A stretch of 64,000 nucleotides of DNA from Novispirillum itersonii subsp. itersonii ATCC 12639 (GCF_000381985.1 NZ_KB907339.1:62001-126000); one strand, 5' to 3'. Shown: positions 45,603-54,370, numbered from the stretch's first letter. The notes: generated from the sequence alone by a model not told the origin. Made by a program: numbers and translations.

Positions 45603-46019
45603 TCAGAGCAGGCCAAGGGCCCGCAGGTGGGCAGCCATTTCCGGCGGTGGCGGGGTATGGGCGGCATCCCCGCCGACATCGGGCGGGGCCTCGTCGGGTT
45701 TCAGATAGCGCCAGCCCTGAAACGGGCGGCGGGGATAGGCGGCAACGGTGACAGCCGGGCCAAGGATGATCAGGCAGTACGGGCGGCCTTCCTCGTCCCG
45801 TTCGTACATCTCGATATCGAGAATGGGTTGACGGACCCCGGTAAAGCCTTTGATCACCCAGTACAGCGATCCACCGTCCAGCAGCTCCTCCACCCGTTTG
45901 GGGATCATCCGGGTATGGGCGAACAGACGGCCATGGGTCCGCATCCGCTCGGCGTGACGCTCTTTCAGGTGTTCGGCGCTGTCGATGCCGACGCACAGCT
46001 TGATCAGGTTCAGGGGCAT
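45603..46019 (-). CDS. DUF1489 family protein
   Basis: A 138-residue protein of a family known mainly from alphaproteobacteria, function unknown. It begins MPLNLIKLCVGIDSAEHL and has GSLYWVIKGFTGVRQPILDIE and GWRYLKPDEAPPD. GGGGAG precedes the ATG at 46019. It lies 22 bases after yaaA and 35 bases before the hydrolase, so the three are one transcript. No signal peptide or catalytic motif is visible. Confidence 0.9.
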   Translation of the reverse strand: MPLNLIKLCVGIDSAEHLKERHAERMRTHGRLFAHTRMIPKRVEELLDGGSLYWVIKGFTGVRQPILDIEMYERDEEGRPYCLIILGPAVTVAAYPRRPFQGWRYLKPDEAPPDVGGDAAHTPPPPEMAAHLRALGLL

Positions 46020-46041
46020 GGCGGTCCGCTCCCCGGTCCGG

Positions 46042-46815
46042 TTATGGCTGCGGGCGGGCAAACACCCACACGCTGTCGCCGGACTCTGCAGGCCGGAAGG
46101 CGTAGCCGCCATCGCTGAAATCTTTCAGCTGTTCGGGGTCTTCCAGCCGGTTGAGGATGATGTGGCGGGCCATCATGCCCCGCGCCCGCTTGGCCATCAG
46201 CCCGATCACCCGGGCCTTTCCGTCGCGTTCCTCATGAAAGACCGGGGTAATCACCCGCCGGGTCAGCAGGCCGTCATCGGCAGCCTTATAGTATTCCGAC
46301 GAGGCCAGATTGATGATCACCGGGTGGGCGTGGCCGTCGACGGCGGCGTTCAGTACGGCTGAAATCCGGCCTTTCCAGAAGGCATACAGGTCTTTCCCGC
46401 GCGGATTATCCAGCTTGGTCCCCATTTCCAGCCGGTACGGTTCCATCAGGTCGAGCGGACGCAGCGCCCCATACAGGCCGGACAGAATCCGCAGATGGTT
46501 CTGCGCCCAGCCGAGATCATCGGCTGACATCTCCCCGGCGCGCAGACCGATGTAGGTATCCCCGGCAAAGGCCAGCGCCGCCTGCTTGGCCGACGCACGG
46601 GACTCCGCGCTGCCCAGAACCTGAAAGCGGGCATGATTGAGATCAGCCAGCTTGTCAGAAATATCCATCAGCCGCCGCAGGTCGGCGGGAGTCAGGCTAC
46701 GGGTCCGCCCGGCCAGTTCCGCGGTGTCGGCGGCCAGATCGGGCAGGGTATGGGGCAGGGCCGGATCGGCGGCGGTGAAATCAAGGTTCTTGGCGGGGGA
46801 CAGAACAGCAAGCAT
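46042..46815 (-). CDS. yaaA: peroxide stress protein YaaA
   Basis: A 257-residue DUF328 protein. In E. coli YaaA limits free iron and DNA damage during H2O2 stress. The family start MLAVLSPAKNLDF is intact, with FAGDTYIGLRAGEMS, LRILSGLYGALRPLDLMEPYRLEMG and the end VIGLMAKRARGMMARHIIL. It heads a three-gene operon. A possible shared theme with ccpA (peroxide handling) is only thematic, as they lie 23 kb apart. Confidence 0.95.
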   Translation of the reverse strand: MLAVLSPAKNLDFTAADPALPHTLPDLAADTAELAGRTRSLTPADLRRLMDISDKLADLNHARFQVLGSAESRASAKQAALAFAGDTYIGLRAGEMSADDLGWAQNHLRILSGLYGALRPLDLMEPYRLEMGTKLDNPRGKDLYAFWKGRISAVLNAAVDGHAHPVIINLASSEYYKAADDGLLTRRVITPVFHEERDGKARVIGLMAKRARGMMARHIILNRLEDPEQLKDFSDGGYAFRPAESGDSVWVFARPQP

Positions 46816-46907
46816 CGGGCGGATCCGGTCGGTTGTTCAGGGGTGTCTCCCCCGATATCTGGACCGAACCGGGCGCGGGCGCAACCCTTGTTATGAAAGG
46901 GAGATGG

Positions 46908-47627
46908 TCAGATCCCGGTTTCCAGCGTTTCGGCCAGATCTCTGGCGGAGGGAATGGTGATGGTCGCCCCCTGTGCATCAATGCCCATGTCTTTCAGCTT
47001 GGCCAGTGCGCGGGAGAAACTTTCCGGGGTCATGCCCAGACGGGCGGCGATCAGGGCCTTGTCATAGGGCAGACGCAGGGTGATCGGCCCGCTTTCCCGC
47101 GCCAGATCAGGGTCGGCCTTGACCAGATCGAGCAGAAAGGCGGCCACCCGCAGCGGTGTCGAGAGAAACTGGCGGCGCTCGGTCTCGGCGACCATGGTGT
47201 TCAGGCGCTGGGCGAAAACACCGATCAGCTTCAGGGCGAGACCGCTGTCCTGTTCCAGCGCGGTCTTCAGGGCAGATCCGGGAACGGCCAGCAGGCGGCT
47301 GTCTGCCGCAGCTTCAGCCGAGGCCGGATAGCGGCCCAGACCGAACACGGCCGGTTCCGCAAAACTCTCCCCGGCGCGGAAGATGTGCAGAACGGTCTGT
47401 CCGCCCTCAGCCGTCAGGCGGAAGACTTTGATCCACCCTTCCAGCACGATGAACAGCCGGTCGGCAGTATCCCCCTGTACAAACAGGGTTTCCCCCCGGC
47501 TGAGGGACAGCACGCCGCTGCGGTCGAGCACGGTCGAACGGACCGGATCGGGCAGCCCGGACAACAGCGGGATGCGGGCGAGCTGAAGCTGATCGTGGCG
47601 GGTCAGGGCGGTCATGGCAGCCGTCAT
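46908..47627 (-). CDS. Crp/Fnr-family transcriptional regulator
   Basis: A 239-residue cyclic-nucleotide-domain regulator. The effector domain (about 20-135) has GETLFVQGDTADRLFIVLEGWIKV and FGLGRYPASAEA. The C-terminal winged helix has YDKALIAARLGMTPESFSRALAKLKDMG. The N-terminus has no Cys cluster, so it is not an oxygen-sensing FNR with a 4Fe-4S centre; a Dnr/NnrR-like haem or NO sensor is possible. The helix residues ESFSR match the E-SR pattern that reads FNR-like TTGAT sites. GGAGAC precedes the ATG. The target genes are not shown by position. Confidence 0.9.
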   Translation of the reverse strand: MTAAMTALTRHDQLQLARIPLLSGLPDPVRSTVLDRSGVLSLSRGETLFVQGDTADRLFIVLEGWIKVFRLTAEGGQTVLHIFRAGESFAEPAVFGLGRYPASAEAAADSRLLAVPGSALKTALEQDSGLALKLIGVFAQRLNTMVAETERRQFLSTPLRVAAFLLDLVKADPDLARESGPITLRLPYDKALIAARLGMTPESFSRALAKLKDMGIDAQGATITIPSARDLAETLETGI

Positions 47628-47684
47628 GTCTCCGTCGGAAAGAAGGGGGGGGATCCGACCAAAGGGGGATCCCCGCAGACTGCC

Positions 47685-47704
47685 GCAGACTGCCGGGCGG
47701 GGGC
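47685..47704 (+). repeat. tandem 10-bp direct repeat
   Basis: GCAGACTGCC occurs twice in immediate succession (47685-47694 and 47695-47704), in the short gap between the GNAT and Crp/Fnr genes. An adjacent inverted repeat GGGGATC/GATCCCC lies just before it. Confidence 0.6.
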
Positions 47705-47723
47705 AAGCAAAAAGGCTGCCGGG

Positions 47724-48701
47724 TCAGGCCCGCCGCTGGCTGCTCATCAGGCGGTCAATGATCATGCCGTCAAGATGGGCATGGGGGGCAAAGTGCCGTT
47801 CCAGCAGCGCCCACATATCGGGGGTGTCGTAAGACGTTTCAAAGGCGGCGATGGCATCCGGCCCCTGTTCGCGGTGCAGGCGCAGGGTGACATCGGCCAG
47901 TGTCAGCATCAGGATTCCCTTGCCGGTCAGATCCGGCCTGACCCACCCCAGCGGAAACAGCCAGCGCTGGGGGCTGGTGTGGTGCAGGCAGGTGATCCAG
48001 CCGCCGATCCCGTCCGCCCCCGCTCCGGTGCGCAGCAACAGCGCGTAAGGGGAAGGGGCAGCCGTCAGCGCCGGGCGCGGGTCGGCCCAGTCGGGCAGAT
48101 CTCCCGCAGCGTCCCAGCGGTCGCAGGCGGTCGCCAGATCGGCCCGGTCCTGCGCTGTCAGCTCTGTCCACGGGGTCAGGGTTATGCCGTTGCGATTGGC
48201 CCGGGCCAGCATCGCTTCCCGCCGGGGGATCATCAGCGGGGTATGGCGTACCGGCCCCTGAATCCGCAGCAGCGAGGCATGGGGCGGGCTCCATCCGGCG
48301 GCGGCCAGTGTGGCGGCAAAGGCCTGCCGTGCGGGCAGGCGGTCTGACCACTCCGTCCGCAGCGGCCAGCCCGGCTGCATCGGCAGCAGGGTCGGTGCTG
48401 CCTCCAGCAGGGCCCGGCCCAGACCCTGACGGCGGAAAGCGGTCCTGACCATCAGGGAATGCACCTGTAGCCCGGGTTCCCTGTTCAGGGGCGGGCCCAG
48501 CAGCAGCAGCCCGGCACACTGCCCGCTGGCGGTATGCCCGGCAATGGCGGCGGCGCAGGGAAAGGGGCGTTCGCGTTCTGGCAGGCAGGCGGTTTCCAGC
48601 AGGGATGACAGGGCCCGGAAGGTCAGCGGCAGGCAGGCGGAAAGATCTGCCGGGACCGCAGGGCGGATCTGAAAACCGGGAGAAAGGCTGGGACAGGACA
48701 T
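47724..48701 (-). CDS. GNAT-family acetyltransferase with C-terminal extension
   Basis: A 325-residue protein. The first half is a GNAT domain, with acetyl-CoA motif VHSLMVRTAFRRQGLGRALLEA near residues 80-100. The second half (about 155-325) is less clear and may be a second, degenerate GNAT-like domain (LFPLGWVRPDLTGKGILMLTLADV). The substrate is unknown. It lies upstream of the Crp/Fnr gene on the same strand; the 96-base gap contains direct and inverted repeats. The sequence is rich in Pro and Arg in the middle, unlike typical short GNATs. Confidence 0.8.
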   Translation of the reverse strand: MSCPSLSPGFQIRPAVPADLSACLPLTFRALSSLLETACLPERERPFPCAAAIAGHTASGQCAGLLLLGPPLNREPGLQVHSLMVRTAFRRQGLGRALLEAAPTLLPMQPGWPLRTEWSDRLPARQAFAATLAAAGWSPPHASLLRIQGPVRHTPLMIPRREAMLARANRNGITLTPWTELTAQDRADLATACDRWDAAGDLPDWADPRPALTAAPSPYALLLRTGAGADGIGGWITCLHHTSPQRWLFPLGWVRPDLTGKGILMLTLADVTLRLHREQGPDAIAAFETSYDTPDMWALLERHFAPHAHLDGMIIDRLMSSQRRA

Positions 48702-48828
48702 GGCACCTGCTGCACGGCGGAGGGGAGGGCACAGACGCTGTTGTACCGTGTCGGTGCCGTGCAGGAAACCGGTGTGTCTACCAATGCCATAACCTTCAAC
48801 CCGTGGTCATGAAACGGGTATCAGCAGA

Positions 48829-48869
48829 AGAAAACGGCCTTCCGCAGCGGGGTGCCACTGCGGAAGGCC
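48829..48869 (-). terminator. ackA terminator
   Basis: Perfect 12-base stem GGCCTTCCGCAG (48836-48847) / CTGCGGAAGGCC (48858-48869), followed on the minus strand by GTTTTCTTCT. Confidence 0.9.
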
Positions 48870-48887
48870 GGGCGATGGTCTTTAACG

Positions 48888-50078
48888 TTATCCCAGCACC
48901 AGCCTGCGGGTGTGGCGGGCAATCATCAGCTCTTCATTGGTCGGGATTGCCCAGACCCCATAGTGGCTGTCGGCGGCGCTGACCTTCAGGGCGTGACTGT
49001 CGTTGGCAGCGGCATCCAGCCGCACCCCGGTCCAGCCCAGCAGATCACAGACCCGCTGACGGACGACGGCGGAGTGTTCGCCGATCCCGGCGGTAAACAC
49101 CAGAGCATCGACGCCGCCGATGGCGGTTGCCAGCGCCCCGACTTCCTTGGCAACGCGATAGATGAACAGATCGACCGCCTGCTTTGCCTCCGGGGCGTCA
49201 CTGTCCATCAACACCCGCATGTCATTGGACAGACCGCCGGAAACGCCAAGCAGGCCGGATTCCTTGTAGAACAGTTTTTCCAGTGCCTTGGCATCCAGAC
49301 CGTCCTGCTGCATCAGGTGCAGCACCACACCGACATCCAGCGACCCGCAGCGGGTGCCCATCATCAGGCCGTCGACAGCGGTGAACCCGATGGACGTATC
49401 CACCGACCGCCCTTCTTTGATGGCGCACATGCTGACACCGCTGCCCAGATGGGCAACGATCACCCGGCCCCGTGCCGCCTGCGGGTCCAGATCCTCCAGC
49501 CGGTGGGTAATGTACTCATACGACAGCCCGTGGAAGCCGTACCGCTTGATCCCGGCGTCATAGTACTTGCGCGGCAGGCCGAACATTTCAGCTTCCAGCC
49601 GTTTATGGGCATGGAAGGCGGTATCGAAACACACCACCTGCGGCAGATCAGGGTGCAGTTCAGCCAGGGCGGCAATCGGGGCCAGATTGTGCGGCTGGTG
49701 CAGCGGGGCCAGCGAGGTCAGGGCCCGCAGGTCATCAAGAACGGTCTTGTTCACCAGCACCGGCGCGGAATAACCGGACCCGCCATGCACCACCCGGTGC
49801 CCGGCGGCGCGCAGGGTGGCATCGCCCAGATGATCTTCGATCCAGTCAATCAGCCGCCCGAGCAGAGCCGACTGCTTCCCGACCTCCACCGCCGGCCACA
49901 GATCATCGGCGACCACGTTGCCAGCGGCATCTTTGGCGAAGAAATGGGGGGTGATCCCCACGCCCAGCCCTTCCAGCTGGCCGTTACAGACCAGACGCTG
50001 GTCGCTGTTATCGGTGATATAGACCGAAAACTTGATCGACGACGACCCGGCGTTGATTACGAGCAATCCGTCAGACAT
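48888..50078 (-). CDS. ackA: acetate (short-chain acyl) kinase
   Basis: Interconverts acetyl phosphate plus ADP with acetate plus ATP. The 396-residue product has the ASKHA start LLVINAGSSSIKFSVY, the second signature VVHGGSGYSAPVLVN, RYGFHGLSYEYI, the phosphate motif VIVAHLGSGVSMCAI, and FTAGIGEHSAVVRQRV. The start is three bases after the MaoC-phosphate acyltransferase gene, so they form one unit. The pair suggests acyl-CoA to acyl phosphate to acid with ATP gain; butyrate or propionate use cannot be excluded. Confidence 0.96.
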   Translation of the reverse strand: MSDGLLVINAGSSSIKFSVYITDNSDQRLVCNGQLEGLGVGITPHFFAKDAAGNVVADDLWPAVEVGKQSALLGRLIDWIEDHLGDATLRAAGHRVVHGGSGYSAPVLVNKTVLDDLRALTSLAPLHQPHNLAPIAALAELHPDLPQVVCFDTAFHAHKRLEAEMFGLPRKYYDAGIKRYGFHGLSYEYITHRLEDLDPQAARGRVIVAHLGSGVSMCAIKEGRSVDTSIGFTAVDGLMMGTRCGSLDVGVVLHLMQQDGLDAKALEKLFYKESGLLGVSGGLSNDMRVLMDSDAPEAKQAVDLFIYRVAKEVGALATAIGGVDALVFTAGIGEHSAVVRQRVCDLLGWTGVRLDAAANDSHALKVSAADSHYGVWAIPTNEELMIARHTRRLVLG

Positions 50079-50081
50079 GGG

Positions 50082-51506
50082 TTATTCCGCCCCTCCGCCG
50101 GTCATCAGCTTTTTCTTTCCGGTGCGGCGGGCCTGCGCGTACAGCGCTGCCACCGCGCAGGAGGCCAGACGGGCCTTCACAGTGTCGGCCCGGCTGGTCA
50201 GGATGATCGGCACCCGTGCCCCCAGCACGATCCCGGCGGCTTCGGCCTCGGCCAGATAGCACAGCTGCTTGGCCAGCATGTTTCCGGCTTCCAGATCCGG
50301 CACCAGCAGGATATCGGCATTGCCGGCCACCGGGCTGGTGATCTTCTTGATCCGTGCCGCTTCCGGCGAAATGGCATTGTCGAAGGCCAGCGGGCCGTCA
50401 AGGATGGCGCCTTTGATCTGGCCACGGTCGGCCATTTTGCACAGGGCGGCGGCCTCGATGGTTGAGGTGATCTTCGGGTAAACCGTTTCCACCGCTGACA
50501 GGATCGCCACCAGCGGGGTGGCCACCCCCATCACCTGCACCAGATCAATGGCGTTCTGGCAGATATCGACCTTGTCTTCCAGCGTCGGATAGATGTTGAT
50601 CGCGGCATCGGTGATGAACAGCGGCTTGGGATAGGTCGGGGTATCCATGATGTAGACATGGCTGATCCGCCGCCCGGTGCGCAGGCCGGTGTCGCGTTTG
50701 GCGACCTCGTGCATCATTTCGTCGGTGTGCAGGCTGCCCTTCATCAGCGCCTCGCACTCCCCGGTGCGGCACAGCGAAACCGACACCTCAGCCGAGCCGT
50801 GCGAATGCTCGGTATTGACGATGCGCAGGCCGGTCAGATCCTGCCCGAACTGTTCAGCGGTTTCGCGGATCTTGTCTTCCGGCCCCACCAGAACCGGGGT
50901 GATGATACCGTTGCGGTAGGCATCCAGGGCCCCGGTCAGCGAGATTTCGTCGCAGGGGTGGCACACCGCCACCGAGACCGGCGGCATCGACTGGACCTTG
51001 GTGATAATGTCTTCGTAGACATGCGAGCGGCGGCGCACTTTGGCTTCCGGCACAAAGGCCTCGGCAATGCGCACTTTCTCGGTCGGGGCCTCGACCACCG
51101 CCTGACCGTCAATCACGGTTTCGCCACGCTGGTTGATGGCAAGACAGGCCAGAGTGATGCTGCGGGTGGCATCTTCTTTGGCGGTGACGGTGATGGTCAG
51201 GGTCAGGGTGTCACCCAGTTCCACCGGGCGATGGAAGCTGAAGCTCTGGGTTTTATAGACGCTTCCGGGGCCGGGCAGCTCGTTGCCCAGCAGGGCGGAA
51301 AACAGGGAGCCGCCCCACATGCCATGCCCGCTGATCTTCTGGGATTTCAGCAGGCGGCTCGCCCATTCCTCATCCAGATGGGTCGGGTTGTAATCCGCCG
51401 ACAGGGCGGCGAACATCTCGGTATCTTCCTTGGTCAGGGTCCGCACCAGCGAGGCCTTGTCTCCGATCGAGATTTCGGCATAGGTCCGGTTTTCGATACT
51501 CTGCAT
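50082..51506 (-). CDS. MaoC-like hydratase / phosphate acyltransferase fusion protein
   Basis: A 474-residue bifunctional protein. The N-terminal domain (about 8-155) is a MaoC-type (R)-enoyl-CoA hydratase fold with DYNPTHLDEEWA and ISGHGMWGGSLFSALLG, where the Asp and His form the catalytic pair. The C-terminal domain (about 165-470) is a phosphate acetyl/butyryltransferase (VAVCHPCDEISLTGALDA, AILDGPLAFDNAIS, VPDLEAGNMLAKQL). This fusion is a known annotated type in proteobacteria. GGGGAG precedes the ATG at 51506. Together with ackA it could link (R)-hydroxyacyl-CoA or PHA metabolism to acyl phosphate; that link is inference. Confidence 0.93.
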   Translation of the reverse strand: MQSIENRTYAEISIGDKASLVRTLTKEDTEMFAALSADYNPTHLDEEWASRLLKSQKISGHGMWGGSLFSALLGNELPGPGSVYKTQSFSFHRPVELGDTLTLTITVTAKEDATRSITLACLAINQRGETVIDGQAVVEAPTEKVRIAEAFVPEAKVRRRSHVYEDIITKVQSMPPVSVAVCHPCDEISLTGALDAYRNGIITPVLVGPEDKIRETAEQFGQDLTGLRIVNTEHSHGSAEVSVSLCRTGECEALMKGSLHTDEMMHEVAKRDTGLRTGRRISHVYIMDTPTYPKPLFITDAAINIYPTLEDKVDICQNAIDLVQVMGVATPLVAILSAVETVYPKITSTIEAAALCKMADRGQIKGAILDGPLAFDNAISPEAARIKKITSPVAGNADILLVPDLEAGNMLAKQLCYLAEAEAAGIVLGARVPIILTSRADTVKARLASCAVAALYAQARRTGKKKLMTGGGAE

Positions 51507-51720
51507 GGTTTACTCCCCTAAAGTGTCCGGCAGCGGGCCGGGCAGCGGTGCGGACGGTTCCCCGTTACCGTCATGTTCTAAGCCATAATACTAATATGGA
51601 TTTTTGCAACAGCGAAGGAGAAAGCGGCGGAAGGGTTTATGACACTTTTCTGATCAGATGCGGCCTGTGGTCCCGCCGTTTGCCAAGGGGCAGGGCCCGT
51701 GGCAGGATTGCCCGCAAAAT

Positions 51721-51760
51721 CCTGAAACAATGCTGAATGGCCTGAAACAATGCTGAATGG
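51721..51760 (+). repeat. perfect 20-bp tandem duplication at the start of the hybrid kinase gene
   Basis: Bases 51721-51740 and 51741-51760 are identical (each begins CCTGAAACAA and ends GCTGAATGG). The second copy contains the likely start ATG at 51757. Twenty bases is not a multiple of three, so gain or loss of a copy would move upstream frames but leave the ATG itself. Confidence 0.9.
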
Positions 51761-53802
51761 GTTGTGAAATGAAACCGGCGGATGATGACATTCTGGTGTA
51801 TCAGCCCGAGGTCGATGAGGTTTCCGGGCCTGACGTCGGCCTGCCCTGGAAAGTGCTGGTGGTGGATGATGATGCCGAGATCCACCATGTGACCCGGATT
51901 GTGCTGGACGGTTTTGTTTTTCGCAACCGTGAATTGAAAATTCTTTCTGCCTTCTCTGCCCGTGGCGCGCGGGAGGTGCTGGCAGAACATCCCGATACCG
52001 CCGTCATGCTGCTGGATGTGGTGATGGAAACCGACGACGCCGGTCTGGCGCTGGTGTCTGAGGTGCGTGGCAAAATGGGGCTGGAAGCCCTGCGGATCGT
52101 CCTGCGGACCGGTCAGCCCGGACAGGCGCCGGAGCGCGACGTGATCCTGCGCTATGACATCAACGATTACAAAAGCAAGACAGAGCTGACCGCCCAGAAG
52201 CTGCTGACGGTGACGGTGGCAGCCCTGCGGGCGTATGAAGGGATTTCCAGCCTGCATGACAGCCAGCGGATTCTTGCCAGTGCCAATGCCGAGCTGGAGC
52301 GGCAGGTTGAAGCCCGGACCCGCGAACTGGCGGCGTCAGAGGCCCATTACCGCACGCTGTTGCAGGCAATCCCGGAAGGGGTGATCGCCATTGACGGCTG
52401 GGGGCTGATCCGCTCGGTCAGCCCATCGGCGGAACGGGTGTTCGGCCTGACCGCCGACAGCCTGCTCGGCAAGCCGTTTACCCTGCTGTTTGACAGTGCG
52501 ACCGCTACTGATCTGAAGCCCCTGTGGGGGCCTGCGGCCTGTGCCGGGGCGGAAGGGCTGGTCGGGAGCGGCCCGTCAGAGGTGCGGGGCCGCCATGCCG
52601 ATGGCCGCCTGTTCCCGATGGATCTGTCGATCAACCGGCTCGATCTTGGCGGAACCGTGCAATACGTCGCAACCGTGCGCGATGTCACGTCCCGCCATGA
52701 TTATCAGGAGGCCCTGCGGCAGGCCAAGCGCGATGCCGAGCAGGCGTCCCGCGCCAAGTCTGAGTTTCTGGCAGTGATGAGCCATGAAATCCGGACTCCC
52801 CTGAACGGCATTATCGGCATGGCGCAGCTGCTGTGCGACAGCCTGACGGAGGAAGAGCTGCAGGAGTTTTCCCGCATCATTCTGACGTCGGGGGAAAACC
52901 TGCTGAAAGTGCTGAACGATATCCTTGATTTCTCCAAACTGGAGTCCGGGCGGCTTAGCCTTGAGGACCACCCCTTTTCCGTCGCCCGGATGGTGGAGGA
53001 AACCGCTGCCCTGATGGAGGCCCCGGCCCGCGAAAAGGGAATTGAGCTGGCTGTTGTCCTGCAGGGGGATGTGGCGGTACAGGTCACCGGGGATGAGGGG
53101 CGGCTGCGGCAGGTGCTGCTGAATCTGCTGTCCAATGCCGTCAAGTTTACGGAAACCGGCGGTGTACGGGTGGAGATGCGCTGTCATGCGGCGGAAGACG
53201 GCCTGTCGGCAACCGTTGACCTGTCGGTCACGGATACCGGCATCGGTATCGCCCCGGAAGATCAGGCGCATCTGTTCCAGCATTTCATTCAGGCCAACAG
53301 CACAATTTCCCGCCGCTTTGGCGGTACCGGGCTGGGGTTGGCGATCTGCCAGAAAATCATTGCGGCGATGGGAGGCACCATCGAGGTCCGCAGTGCCCCC
53401 GGTCAGGGGGCGTGCTTTACGGTCCGGGTGGAATTGCCGGTTGCCGGTGCCGATCTGGCGGTCTTTGACGACGCGGCGCTGGATGTGCTGGGGATGGCGC
53501 TGGGGGCGGATGGCATCACGGATCTGATGCGGCTGTTCCTGAACGATGCCGACCGGTTGCTGCAGGCAATCGGTGAGTGCCTGAACGGTGAGGAGGGCGG
53601 CTTCGTGATGACCCCGGCGACCGAGCTGGCACGCACCGCCGACCGTCTGGGCTGCACGATGCTGGCGGCACAGGCCCGCCAGTTGCTGGTGGAGGAAGAC
53701 CCGGCCCGTCTGGCGGCCCATGCCAAGGGGTTGTGGCTGGTCATGGCCCGTACCCGGCAGGGGCTGATGGCGCGGTTCCCGGATCTGGAGGGGACTGGCT
53801 GA
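51757..53802 (+). CDS. hybrid histidine kinase: REC-PAS-HisKA-HATPase-degenerate HPt
   Basis: A 681-residue soluble signalling protein. Receiver first, about 30-150, with D87 (MLLDVVMETDDAG) and Lys in NDYKSKTEL; it is of the type also found before DUF3369. Then a PAS domain about 205-320, HisKA with H343 (VMSHEIRTPLNG), HATPase about 440-570 with GTGLGLAICQKI, and a C-terminal HPt-like bundle. At the HPt site the sequence is PATELARTADRLGC, with Thr where the phosphoryl-accepting His belongs, so that module looks inactive. Start ATG 51757 or 51769; neither has a strong ribosome site. It ends about 230 bases before the bufferin-type operon. Confidence 0.9.
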   Translation: MGCEMKPADDDILVYQPEVDEVSGPDVGLPWKVLVVDDDAEIHHVTRIVLDGFVFRNRELKILSAFSARGAREVLAEHPDTAVMLLDVVMETDDAGLALVSEVRGKMGLEALRIVLRTGQPGQAPERDVILRYDINDYKSKTELTAQKLLTVTVAALRAYEGISSLHDSQRILASANAELERQVEARTRELAASEAHYRTLLQAIPEGVIAIDGWGLIRSVSPSAERVFGLTADSLLGKPFTLLFDSATATDLKPLWGPAACAGAEGLVGSGPSEVRGRHADGRLFPMDLSINRLDLGGTVQYVATVRDVTSRHDYQEALRQAKRDAEQASRAKSEFLAVMSHEIRTPLNGIIGMAQLLCDSLTEEELQEFSRIILTSGENLLKVLNDILDFSKLESGRLSLEDHPFSVARMVEETAALMEAPAREKGIELAVVLQGDVAVQVTGDEGRLRQVLLNLLSNAVKFTETGGVRVEMRCHAAEDGLSATVDLSVTDTGIGIAPEDQAHLFQHFIQANSTISRRFGGTGLGLAICQKIIAAMGGTIEVRSAPGQGACFTVRVELPVAGADLAVFDDAALDVLGMALGADGITDLMRLFLNDADRLLQAIGECLNGEEGGFVMTPATELARTADRLGCTMLAAQARQLLVEEDPARLAAHAKGLWLVMARTRQGLMARFPDLEGTG

Positions 53803-53944
53803 TAACAGATGCGTGAGGAACCCCTGTCTCACGCGGCTGTGAATTCCTGAAATGATCCGGTGTTGATAGGGTTTGTTCAAGGCCGAAAGATAAGGATGAG
53901 GGCGGAATACAAGAGTTTCTGTCTTCTGGTTACGGTCTGATGAT

Positions 53945-53970
53945 CAGGTAATTTCCTCTGATATTTCCTG
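53945..53970 (+). promoter_or_regulatory. imperfect dyad upstream of the bufferin-type operon
   Basis: CAGGTAATTT and ATATTTCCTG, six bases apart, match in eight of ten positions as an inverted repeat about 65 bases before the precursor ATG. It may be an operator. I could not identify an ECF-type promoter by eye. Confidence 0.35.
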
Positions 53971-54032
53971 AGTTCTGTCTTCACCGGAAAAATCTGCCCC
54001 GGCAGGTTTCATTTTTATGGGAGTTTTCAGCT

Positions 54033-54302
54033 ATGACTGTAACTGTTGCCCGCCCGCTGTCGCTGGCCGCTGCTGCCCTGTCTGTTGCCCTTGGGGCTGC
54101 CGCTGTCTCCGCCCCGGCTTCTGCCGCCGGGGATATGGAAAAGTGCTTCGGGATTGCCGCCGCTGGTAAGAATGACTGTGCGACGGCGACGTCGTCCTGC
54201 GCTGGAACCTCCAAGGTCGACCGTCAGGGGGATGCCTTTGTGGCGGTCCCGAAGGGCACCTGCGTCAAGCTTTCCGGTGGCAGTCTGGAACCGAAGAAGT
54301 AA
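54033..54302 (+). CDS. bufA: bufferin-type RiPP metallophore precursor (DUF2282)
   Basis: An 89-residue secreted precursor. The N-terminal 31-32 residues are a signal peptide ([20 protein letters not shown], cleaved near ASAA-GD). The mature part of about 57 residues has the DUF2282 pattern MEKCFG, GKNDCA, SSCAGTS, VPKGTC, with four Cys: C38, C49, C56, C77. In studied bufferins the two central Cys are oxidised to thiooxazole groups by the DUF692 enzyme and the peptide binds copper in the periplasm. Those facts come from the family; the four Cys and the neighbours are seen here. The gene is followed by a stem-loop and then by the maturase genes. Confidence 0.92.
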   Translation: MTVTVARPLSLAAAALSVALGAAAVSAPASAAGDMEKCFGIAAAGKNDCATATSSCAGTSKVDRQGDAFVAVPKGTCVKLSGGSLEPKK

Positions 54303-54330
54303 GTCCGGCGGCTGACGGCCTGCCAGTCTG

Positions 54331-54370
54331 GACCGGTCGGCGAAGGGGGGATGCCTTCGCCGGGCCGTCC
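54331..54370 (+). promoter_or_regulatory. stem-loop between bufA and bufB (possible attenuator)
   Basis: GGCGAAGG (54339-54346) pairs with CCTTCGCC (54354-54361) and the stem can extend outward with wobble and a bulge. A weak T-rich stretch follows further on. In RiPP operons such hairpins often protect the precursor message or partly stop transcription before maturase genes; here that is inference. Confidence 0.55.

Noticed and set aside
46833-48347. 504-residue plus-strand open frame across the Crp/Fnr and GNAT genes
   Set aside because: It spans two recognisable minus-strand genes and their gap and has no recognisable domain.
48852-50465. 537-residue plus-strand open frame opposite ackA and the acyltransferase fusion
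   Set aside because: Shadow of two certain genes; composition is typical of antisense frames in GC-rich DNA.
51548-51736. 62-residue open frame upstream of the REC-PAS kinase
   Set aside because: No ribosome site, no family pattern, and it lies in what must be the divergent promoter region.
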